DNA of 24,503 nt, from IMG/VR virus record IMGVR_UViG_3300045051_000346, positions 1-24,503 of that record; one strand, given 5' to 3'. The DNA is from a virus. The notes below the pieces were generated by a model. It had not been told where the DNA came from. It worked only from the letters and a program-made list of their open reading frames with translations, and ran no database searches. This document shows, one piece after another, positions 12,879 through 17,763 of the stretch. Position numbers and translations under genes: made by a program. The first letter of the stretch is position 1. The number at the start of each line of letters is the position of its first letter.

Positions 12879-12967
12879 GCCTGGGTAGCTCAGTTGGGAG
12901 AGCAAGGGACGAACGGGGTGACTCCCAAGTAGTCCAGAGGTCGCGGGTTCAAGTCCCGCCCTGGGAG
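12879..12967 (+). tRNA. tRNA-like gene with an aberrant anticodon arm
   Basis: A D-arm (TAGCTCAGTTGGGAGAGC) and a T-arm (GCGGGTTCAAGTCCCGC) are textbook. Flanking 7-base acceptor strands pair at 6 of 7 positions, two of them G-T. The span is 89 bases, some 16 longer than a normal class I tRNA. Between the arms are 38 bases that give no standard 5-bp stem with a 7-base loop. GGAC/GTCC (12907-12910 and 12932-12935) pair around a 21-base loop; GGGA/TCCC pair around 13. I cannot name an anticodon. It may be a decayed tRNA, a tRNA with a small insertion, or a tRNA mimic. CC, not CCA, follows. Confidence 0.5.
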
Positions 12968-13005
12968 CCGTCCGCGAGCCGTCACTAACCCTGGAGGCGA
13001 TGAAG

Positions 13006-13176
13006 ATGGCGACCGTAATCTGGAGGGGTAAGCAATATCCGAGCATAGCGGCCTTCTTCTCCGGGGCCGAGAACAAATGCGTTGTCGATGCCGAAGCGGT
13101 CAAGAGATTCGCGGAATCTGCCGAACAGGCCAAGCGCAAATGCTCCAAGAAGGAGCGCGGCGGCTCCGATGGATGA
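13006..13176 (+). CDS. Small Lys/Ala-rich protein (56 aa)
   Basis: GGAGG lies eight bases before the ATG at 13006, which is a better spacing than the ATG at 13000. Reads MATVIWRGKQYPSIAAFFSG, then a helix with KRFAESAEQAKRKCSKKER. A strand-then-basic-helix layout is compatible with a small DNA-binding protein. It overlaps the next gene by 8 bases. Confidence 0.6.
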   Translation: MATVIWRGKQYPSIAAFFSGAENKCVVDAEAVKRFAESAEQAKRKCSKKERGGSDG

Positions 13177-13200
13177 CCTGAAGGCGCTGCGAGACGAGAT
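13168..13200 (+). repeat. 33-base direct repeat, copy 2 (paralogue 5' end)
   Basis: Identical to 9780-9812. Confidence 0.85.
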
Positions 13201-13609
13201 GCTGGTGATGGATGGGGCGCTCGGACCTGCGATGAGCCACTACCAGGAGCAGACCAAGCGGCTGTTTCAAGAGTGGGCCGACCGCCTCACGTCCATCATC
13301 GAACGCCAGGAGAAGGGCTGCATGAACTGCGGCGAGAATCCGGCGCACTACTGCTACACATGTTGGCAAGGCTCCGGCGAACGCCAGGAGAAGGAACGGG
13401 CGTTCACGGAGGCGGCGAAGGAAGTAGCTCGTGCCCGGCAAAGCGGCCGCGAGTTCTCAGTCTTTGGCGACGGGGAAATGATGGTCCGATTCGATACCGC
13501 CTATAGCGCCCTCACCGAGCCAGCGAAGCCGCCTGAGCTCCGAGACACAACGAGCGGCCAGTACCCAGGCAAGAAGGCCGAGCCATCGAAGCCAAAGGAG
13601 ACGACGTGA
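13169..13609 (+). CDS. MDDLKALRDE protein with an inserted zinc knuckle (146 aa)
   Basis: Start set at ATG 13169 because the paralogue at 9778 begins with the same MDDLKALRDE. Domains: helix 1-35, AD(R)LTSIIERQEK, a 26-residue insertion with CMNC and CYTC pairs (a zinc knuckle), then ERQEKERAF again, a helix (TEAAKEVARARQSGREF), a beta-like part (SVFGDGEMMVRF) and a ALTEPAKP tail extended by KKAEPSKPKETT. The insertion is bounded by perfect 16-base direct repeats, so it arose by an in-frame insertion or duplication. The no-insert paralogue shows the ancestral state. Function unknown; the insertion would add zinc-dependent binding. Confidence 0.75.
   Translation: MDDLKALRDEMLVMDGALGPAMSHYQEQTKRLFQEWADRLTSIIERQEKGCMNCGENPAHYCYTCWQGSGERQEKERAFTEAAKEVARARQSGREFSVFGDGEMMVRFDTAYSALTEPAKPPELRDTTSGQYPGKKAEPSKPKETT
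13301..13316 (+). repeat. 16-base direct repeat flanking the zinc-knuckle insertion, copy 1
   Basis: GAACGCCAGGAGAAGG, identical to 13379-13394. The offset is 78 bases, exactly 26 codons. Confidence 0.9.
13379..13394 (+). repeat. 16-base direct repeat flanking the zinc-knuckle insertion, copy 2
   Basis: Identical to 13301-13316. After it the sequence resumes the order seen in the paralogue at 9904-9927. Confidence 0.9.
13573..13591 (+). repeat. 19-base direct repeat in two adjacent gene tails, copy 1
   Basis: GAAGGCCGAGCCATCGAAG, encoding KAEPSK near the C-terminus of 13169-13609; identical to 13770-13788. Confidence 0.85.
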
Positions 13610-13803
13610 GGCGCACCGTCAAAGCGTGGGGGCTGTGCTGCCGTGATCGCGCCCGCGTCTACTCGATCCGAATGAGCGCCAAGCTGGGTTATCCGTTAGT
13701 CGAGCCGTGGTTCGAGATTCCAGTGACCATCACGTATGAGGATGGGCAGCGGAAGCGAGCGTCGAAGCGGAAGGCCGAGCCATCGAAGGGGGGGGAGAAG
13801 TGA
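13606..13803 (+). CDS. Small basic protein with a KAEPSK tail (65 aa)
   Basis: GTG overlaps the previous stop. The body is VKAWGLCCRDRARVYSIRMS then a beta-rich part (EPWFEIPVTITYEDGQRKR) and a Lys-rich tail ending KAEPSKGGEK. The tail repeats, at DNA level, that of the preceding gene. No family recognised. Confidence 0.62.
   Translation: MRRTVKAWGLCCRDRARVYSIRMSAKLGYPLVEPWFEIPVTITYEDGQRKRASKRKAEPSKGGEK
13770..13788 (+). repeat. 19-base direct repeat in two adjacent gene tails, copy 2
   Basis: Identical to 13573-13591. A run of eight G follows at 13788-13795. Confidence 0.85.
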
Positions 13804-13907
13804 GAACGGCAGCGTTCGTCATAATCATCGCGCTGTACCTCGCGGCACTGACGTGGCTTAACAATTGGGCAAATCAGTGGCACGCGCATCACGGATGGAA
13901 GCCATGA
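13800..13907 (+). CDS. Single-pass membrane peptide (35 aa)
   Basis: GTG overlaps the preceding stop and follows a G-rich ribosome site. Basic start then AAFVIIIALYLAALTWL, one membrane helix, and a short His/Trp tail (NQWHAHHGWKP). It is the third such peptide in the window, after 5090-5200 and 11460-11561. Confidence 0.6.
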   Translation: MRTAAFVIIIALYLAALTWLNNWANQWHAHHGWKP

Positions 13908-14182
13908 CCGAGCCTATGGACGTGGACGAGGCGCTCTGGCACGCAATCAACTGCGTGGATGGCATCCACACAAAAAGGCCGAAGGACTACGACGCAGCGA
14001 CTATCGGAGCCCTCTCCGCCCTCCGCACCCGCCTTCGCCAGAACCGGGAAGCGGTCCAACGAGGCCGCGATTCGCTTAATGAAATCATCAACGGAGGCGT
14101 CAAGCAAGACTCGCCCGATATGTGGATAAGGGCCATTGCCGCGCTCGCCGCTCTGGATGAAGTGCTCAAGGAGGGAACGTGA
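13904..14182 (+). CDS. Helical hypothetical protein (92 aa)
   Basis: I prefer ATG 13904 (ATGA overlap with the previous stop) to the earlier start at 13865, which would run through the membrane-peptide gene. Helical and charged: VDEALWHAINCVDGI, DAATIGALSALRTRLRQNRE, WIRAIAALAALDEVLKEG. No motif recognised. Confidence 0.65.
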   Translation: MTEPMDVDEALWHAINCVDGIHTKRPKDYDAATIGALSALRTRLRQNREAVQRGRDSLNEIINGGVKQDSPDMWIRAIAALAALDEVLKEGT

Positions 14183-14346
14183 AGATACAGGTCGAGCGTG
14201 ATGGGAAGTTTCAGCAAGAGATTGACATTCCAGTCATCCCGCGAAAGGGTGATACGGTTTCCTTCGAGAACGTCCGCTACAAGGTGCGGGAGGTAATTTG
14301 GTTCGTTCCGCGGATCACTACCGTCGCGCGGATCATCCTCAGGTGA
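14179..14346 (+). CDS. Small beta-rich protein (55 aa)
   Basis: GTG overlap with the previous gene and GAGGGAA upstream. KIQVERDGKFQQEIDIPVIP, GDTVSFENVRYKVREVIWFV, then ARIILR: alternating strands suggest a small barrel or SH3-like fold. The pattern PxKGDxVxFxNxxYKVxxVxW resembles small phage beta-barrel proteins without assigned function. Confidence 0.6.
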   Translation: MKIQVERDGKFQQEIDIPVIPRKGDTVSFENVRYKVREVIWFVPRITTVARIILR

Positions 14347-14552
14347 CCGCCCCATCCCCCAGCCTGGCCGAACGGATTCGGGACGTGGCGCTAGACCTCG
14401 AAGAAGTATACGCGCTGGTGGAGAAGGCAGAGTCGCTTCGCGCCATCGCCTCCGAACTGGACCAGAAGGCGGAGGAAATGCGCCGCGAGTCGGGCGGGGC
14501 TATTCCGTATATGGACGAGTGGGCCGACTCTCTCGCCAGGAGGAAGGGCTAG
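14343..14552 (+). CDS. Small coiled-coil protein (69 aa)
   Basis: GTG overlap with the previous gene. ERIRDVALDLEEVYALVEKA and ESLRAIASELDQKAEEMRRE form a continuous helix with heptad-like leucines. It is the last gene of the uninterrupted rightward series. Function unknown. Confidence 0.62.
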   Translation: MTAPSPSLAERIRDVALDLEEVYALVEKAESLRAIASELDQKAEEMRRESGGAIPYMDEWADSLARRKG

Positions 14553-14623
14553 GGTGGGAGCTCCTTGTCCAATGGCTCGATCACGTCCGGCAGTTTCCCG
14601 GCGACCGTCTTGTCCTTTACCCC

Positions 14624-14660
14624 TAAAAGGCGAAGGAGCGGCCTTATGAGGACCGCTCCC
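14624..14660 (-). terminator. Leftward intrinsic terminator after the holin-like gene
   Basis: Reading leftward: GGAGCGG, TCCTCATAAGG, CCGCTCC, then TTCGCCTTTT. The outer arms are a perfect 7 bp and CCT/AGG extends the stem past a bulged T. It begins 22 bases after the stop at 14682 and would end late leftward transcripts. On the plus strand no T-run follows, so it should act in one direction. Confidence 0.75.
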
Positions 14661-14681
14661 AGATGAAGCCAGCGCCTTGGT

Positions 14682-14849
14682 TTAATGGCCGCCGTCCTTG
14701 GCCAGCACCAGGCCGATGCCCGCGATGAGGGCCACGATGTCCATAGCCGAAGGGGGCCATGTATGGGTTGAGGCAAAGGAAACGAGGTACTGGGCCACCG
14801 TGATAGCAATGGTCAGGTAGCCCGCGATAGTCGTGTAGGGGTTCTTCAC
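14682..14849 (-). CDS. Holin-like small membrane protein (55 aa)
   Basis: GTG with GGAG five bases upstream. Two hydrophobic segments, IAGYLTIAITVAQYLVSFA and AMDIVALIAGIGLVLAKDGG, are joined by a short polar turn (STHTWPPS), the layout of small two-helix phage membrane proteins. The VALIAGIGLVLAKDGG end is common among proteins annotated as phage holin-like. It lies in the same direction as the lytic transglycosylase and at the end of the late unit. A pinhole or canonical holin role is inferred. Confidence 0.65.
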   Translation of the reverse strand: MKNPYTTIAGYLTIAITVAQYLVSFASTHTWPPSAMDIVALIAGIGLVLAKDGGH

Positions 14850-15106
14850 TTGCTCTCCTTTGGTTGAGGGCGCTGTGGACCGATACGGTATGATTGACCA
14901 AGAACTAGAAGCTCGTACTCTCCTGTTTTTACTCGGACCACCTTCCCGTGTTCGGTATGGTTCAGAGGAATGGGTGGATTGGGCGACTCTCCGGATGCTC
15001 TGGAGGGGGCGCATCCGCAACTTGGGCACCACAACTCCCCAGAGTCATCATCGATCATTGGCACGCCACAGCAGATTGAAAGGGGGACGCTCTTGATCTG
15101 TTCCAA
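14846..15106 (-). CDS. Zinc-ribbon protein (86 aa)
   Basis: TTG with GAGG six bases upstream. ICCGVPMIDDDSG, then WCPSCGC, forms a zinc ribbon; a Pro-rich linker precedes a beta-like part (KVVRVKTGEYELLVLGQSYR). Its stop overlaps the holin-like GTG. Its first 14 bases overlap the start of the oppositely oriented gene 15093-15299, so each gene's ribosome site lies in or beside the other. Confidence 0.6.
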   Translation of the reverse strand: MEQIKSVPLSICCGVPMIDDDSGELWCPSCGCAPSRASGESPNPPIPLNHTEHGKVVRVKTGEYELLVLGQSYRIGPQRPQPKESK

Positions 15107-15299
15107 GTGTGGCCTCGAAGTAGAAAAGGAGTGGGAAGGAGGCTGGAAGAGTACCGAGGACCGGAGGGACTACTTCGCCCACCATCTGTGCCCAAGGGAG
15201 AAGCTCTATATCTGGGCTCGGTGGCATAAGTTGAGATCAAATGCTCGTCTTGTTAACTCGGAAGTTTCCGTAAAGCCGGTCCCAGAGAGCCTCCAATGA
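15093..15299 (+). CDS. Small zinc-finger protein (68 aa)
   Basis: TTG with AGGGGG six bases upstream. ICSKCGLEVEKEW, a charged loop, then FAHHLC gives a CxxC...HxxC-type zinc site. The rest is mixed (IWARWHKLRSNARLV). Upstream in-frame codons to 14970 are a shadow of the minus-strand zinc protein. Its 3' end overlaps the exonuclease gene tail by 63 bases in convergent orientation. Confidence 0.58.
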   Translation: MICSKCGLEVEKEWEGGWKSTEDRRDYFAHHLCPREKLYIWARWHKLRSNARLVNSEVSVKPVPESLQ

Positions 15300-15890
15300 C
15301 TCCACGTCCTCCACGTTATGCTGGAGCACGTAGTCAATGGACGCCTTGTCCCCCGCCTGAGCCTTCATCCATACCGGAGGAGTGAGCCTATGCCCCTTGG
15401 AAGGGATGTCCAGAATATCGCAGGCCACTTCGAGCCGGTTACGATGCAGTTTCAGCTTGCCTCGGACCGAGTAGTACAGGTCCGTGTGGAATACGCTCCC
15501 CATAGGTGGGAAGTCGAGCTTGTGATGCAGGCACCGGGTTCTCAGGAATGGCACGTCGTATCCGGTACCGTAGTATGTCACCAAGCGGTCGAACTCTCCG
15601 AGATCCTCAAGGAACTGCTTGCAGAGGTTCCGGTCAAACCGGTGGGCTCGGATATCCGCCGGGGCTATAGGACGCTTCAGAACCTCACCGCCACGACGTT
15701 TGATGCAGTAGGAGAGCATGTACCCGAATGAAGCGTTGAGGCTCGTGGCCTCGATATCGAGAAAGCCAATGCGTTCGGTATCGTGGGCCTTGGTGTAACA
15801 CATCTGATGGGAGAGGCCGTCATGCCTATGCTGGCAACGGAACCTGAGTCTGGAAACGAGTTCAGCCTTTGAAAGCGACGATGGGTTCAG
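15237..15890 (-). CDS. DEDD-type 3'-5' exonuclease (RNase H-like, YprB-like)
   Basis: FLDIEATSLNASFG holds the first Asp and Glu, VTYYGTGYDVPFLRTRC the second Asp motif, and HNVEDVESLEALWDRL the third. Together they are the three Exo motifs of RNase H-fold exonucleases, close to the YprB-like branch. The ATG at 15803 has no ribosome site and would drop a likely zinc motif just before it (RCQHRHDGLSHQMCY). The frame is open upstream; CTG at 15890-15888, with GGAGG four bases upstream, gives 217 residues and is my preferred start. It could serve ERF-type recombination or DNA or RNA turnover. Confidence 0.87.
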   Translation of the reverse strand: MNPSSLSKAELVSRLRFRCQHRHDGLSHQMCYTKAHDTERIGFLDIEATSLNASFGYMLSYCIKRRGGEVLKRPIAPADIRAHRFDRNLCKQFLEDLGEFDRLVTYYGTGYDVPFLRTRCLHHKLDFPPMGSVFHTDLYYSVRGKLKLHRNRLEVACDILDIPSKGHRLTPPVWMKAQAGDKASIDYVLQHNVEDVESLEALWDRLYGNFRVNKTSI

Positions 15891-16306
15891 CGATCCTCCG
15901 GTGTCGGAGATGTACCTACGAGGCCGCAGCGAACTGGTTTGAGGACGGCCTCTGTGTCTGCTGCCGTGTTGATGATTCGACTGCTGCGCCGTGCAAGTGC
16001 GGCTGCGGGAACAAGGTCCCCAAGGGCAGGAGTTCCTACTTCTCGGACGAGTGCATGCGGAAGAGGAGTCCTATTCCAAGGAAGAAGATTGACGACACGA
16101 GGTCCCGCTATGTCAGGTGGAGAGAGAGGAAGCGGGAGTTAGGGCTCTGCGTCCGCTGCGGCGGCCCCAAGTCGGGACCGAGATTCCAGTGCCAAGGATG
16201 CTTGGACATTGCCCGGCTCAAGGCGAGGGGTCGGCCTAGTCGGGTAAGGAAGCCTCACCCACAGGCCGAAACACAGTCACCGCCACCGTCATGCCCAGCC
16301 CAATGA
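15881..16306 (+). CDS. Multi-zinc-finger protein (141 aa)
   Basis: Starts ATG 15881 or TTG 15869; neither has a strong ribosome site. Successive Cys groups CRRC, CVCC, CKCGCGNK, a DEC, then CVRCGG and CQGC show at least two zinc sites. The middle is basic (SRYVRWRERKRELG) and the tail Pro/Arg-rich. GLCVRCGG...FQCQGCLDIARLKARGRP is a pattern common in phage zinc proteins near HNH-type nucleases, but no His/Asn catalytic set is visible. Its start overlaps the exonuclease start, and its end overlaps the next gene by 71 bases. Confidence 0.65.
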   Translation: MGSAILRCRRCTYEAAANWFEDGLCVCCRVDDSTAAPCKCGCGNKVPKGRSSYFSDECMRKRSPIPRKKIDDTRSRYVRWRERKRELGLCVRCGGPKSGPRFQCQGCLDIARLKARGRPSRVRKPHPQAETQSPPPSCPAQ

Positions 16307-16526
16307 CGCACGTATCGTTCGCGTCTCCGCCGTCCAGTTGGCGCTCTTGAATCAGCTCGATCTTCCCTTCGGCGGGGTCCATCGACATGACCTCGCCGTA
16401 GGTAACGAGATCCACCAGTTTCAGAGACCCAGGCACGAGGGCCGCGTTCTTGTAGGCGGCGTGATCCTTCCAGCGAACAGCAACGAAATCCCCAGGTTGC
16501 ACGGTCAACGGCTTCTTAGCGGCCAA
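16236..16526 (-). CDS. Small beta-rich hypothetical protein (96 aa)
   Basis: I use TTG 16526 because GGAG lies six bases upstream; an earlier in-frame start at 16571 would overlap the RNA ligase. LTVQPGDFVAVRWKDHAAYK, VDLVTYGEVMSMDPAEGKIE and DTCVIGLGMTVAVTVFRP suggest a small barrel. Phage proteins of the type V.W.D....G.V.....D...I.L share this outline. It is antisense to the 3' end of the upstream plus gene. Role unknown. Confidence 0.62.
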   Translation of the reverse strand: MAAKKPLTVQPGDFVAVRWKDHAAYKNAALVPGSLKLVDLVTYGEVMSMDPAEGKIELIQERQLDGGDANDTCVIGLGMTVAVTVFRPVGEASLPD

Positions 16527-16542
16527 GGAGGTCTCCGGGATG
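16524..16542. promoter_or_regulatory. Overlapping back-to-back ribosome binding sites
   Basis: The segment AAGGAGGTCTCC supplies AAGGAGG to the RNA ligase ATG at 16540 and, on the other strand, GGAGACC to the TTG at 16526. Only 13 bases separate the two starts, leaving no room for promoters. Confidence 0.6.
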
Positions 16543-17136
16543 AGGAAGATAGTTAGCCTGTACCAGCGCAATTACGATGGCGACAGACTGGTGAGAGATG
16601 AGGTCGTGCCTGGAGCGGAATGGGTGATTGCTGGGGAAGGCGTGCCAACGCGCAAGTTTGATGGGACATGCTGCATGGTCAAGACGGGAGTCCTCTATAA
16701 GCGATTCGACGCCAAGCAGGGCAAGGAGCCGCCTTACGGATTCGTACCAGCTCAAGACCCAGACCCAGTTACTGGCCACTGGCCCGGATGGATTGAGGTC
16801 GGAAACGGAAACGAAGATAAGTGGTTCCGCGAGGGTTGCGGAAAATCATGGCCGAAGTGCGACGCGCCAGACGGGACATATGAATTAGTCGGCCCCAAGG
16901 TCCAGGGGAATCCGGAAGGTTTCGAGCACCACACGCTAGTTCCGCATGGAAAACATATCCTTGCAGACCTTAATCCGCGTAACTATGAAAACATCAAGCA
17001 TTACCTAGGCTACGGGGATATTGAGGGTATCGTCTGGCACCATCCCGACGGACGCATGGTCAAGATCAAAGCCAAGGACTTCGGCATCAGACGCCGAGCG
17101 GCACAATCTTCTCCGCATACCCAATCGCCTGTTTAG
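16540..17136 (+). CDS. RNA ligase family nucleotidyltransferase (DUF5565-like, 198 aa)
   Basis: ATG eight bases after AAGGAGG. Motif I is KFDGT with the AMP-accepting Lys39 (TRKFDGTCCMVK). ELVGPKVQGNPE (115-126) matches motif IIIa, IEGIVWHHP (161-169) motif IV, and KIKAKDFG (175-182) motif V with both Lys. All ligase motifs are intact, so it should seal nicked or broken RNA using ATP. The small single-domain form resembles phage proteins labelled RNA ligase/DUF5565. No polynucleotide kinase or tRNA-cleaving partner is visible nearby; the tRNA-like element at 12879 is on the same strand. The stop overlaps the transglycosylase gene by 50 bases. Confidence 0.9.
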   Translation: MRKIVSLYQRNYDGDRLVRDEVVPGAEWVIAGEGVPTRKFDGTCCMVKTGVLYKRFDAKQGKEPPYGFVPAQDPDPVTGHWPGWIEVGNGNEDKWFREGCGKSWPKCDAPDGTYELVGPKVQGNPEGFEHHTLVPHGKHILADLNPRNYENIKHYLGYGDIEGIVWHHPDGRMVKIKAKDFGIRRRAAQSSPHTQSPV

Positions 17137-17581
17137 CATCCGGTTTCTTCCCTCGCACGGACGCGGATGGGAAGGTGGCTTTGAAGTGGGGCCAGTCTAG
17201 GGGGGCGTTCTGCGAGGCCAAATCCCGTAGGGCGGCTTTGACGTACCCGAAGCCTGCGTTATAGGAGCACAATGCGAACCGGTAGAGATCATCCTGGGCC
17301 ACGGGCTGGGAACCTACCGTAATCTTGACGTTGGCCAGTTGCTGGGCCAGATACGTCGTGCCCGCTTTCAGGCACTCGTCCGGGTTGAAGGGCTCCATGC
17401 ACCCAAGTTCCTTGGCTGTCTCCGGCATGAGCTGGAGAAGCCCCATCGCACCCGATCCGCTCACAGCACGGGGGTTGTATGCTGATTCCGCGTCTACTTG
17501 CCGCCATACGAGGTCTGGCGGGAGCTCCGCTCTCCAGGCCCAGTAGTCAACTAGGGATCGGAATCGATCGGAGGGCTTCAT
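17087..17581 (-). CDS. Lytic transglycosylase, SLT family (164 aa)
   Basis: It cleaves the glycan strands of peptidoglycan. The catalytic Glu32 sits in WRQVDAESAYNPRAVSGSGA followed by MGLLQLMPETA, the SLT signature, and SYNAGFGYVKAAL is the third motif. ATG 17581 overlaps the previous gene's stop. There is no signal peptide, so it acts either with a holin as endolysin or as a virion-borne enzyme. Adjacency to internal-virion genes and to a holin-like gene allows both. Confidence 0.9.
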   Translation of the reverse strand: MKPSDRFRSLVDYWAWRAELPPDLVWRQVDAESAYNPRAVSGSGAMGLLQLMPETAKELGCMEPFNPDECLKAGTTYLAQQLANVKITVGSQPVAQDDLYRFALCSYNAGFGYVKAALRDLASQNAPLDWPHFKATFPSASVRGKKPDAKQAIGYAEKIVPLGV

Positions 17582-17763
17582 CGATCCAGTTCCCGTTCGA
17601 TAATCCGATCCACCTTGTCCTCGATCCGTTGGAGCCTGGCGTAGATTGCCACAAGGTCCTGTTCCCTTACTTTGAGGCCGATGCCGATGCCAGTGAAGGC
17701 GGCGACCATCGCACTGGAGGCACTTGTTAGGATGTTCCAAAGTGGAGCGTTATCTTGGTTCAG
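17578..17763 (-). CDS. Small membrane/coiled-coil protein, probable CTG start (61 aa)
   Basis: The frame begins with CTG overlapping the previous stop (CTGA) and ends overlapping the transglycosylase ATG. NAPLWNILTSASSAMVAAFT and GIGIGL give one membrane segment; VREQDLVAIYARLQRIEDKVDRIIERELDR is a charged coiled coil. The first in-frame ATG would cut the membrane segment and has no ribosome site. A membrane anchor plus coil next to a lytic enzyme could be a spanin- or holin-type partner, which is inference. Confidence 0.58.
   Translation of the reverse strand: MNQDNAPLWNILTSASSAMVAAFTGIGIGLKVREQDLVAIYARLQRIEDKVDRIIERELDR

Noticed and set aside
12807-13148. Minus-strand ORF of 113 residues opposite the tRNA-like gene
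   Set aside because: RAGLEPATSG...LSQLSYPGN is the usual false translation of the antisense of a tRNA; the plus-strand genes and tRNA features explain it.
14549-14681. Continuation of a minus-strand ORF past the holin-like stop (GVKDKTVAGKLPDVIEP)
   Set aside because: It would run through the terminator hairpin and has no start codon or ribosome site after it.
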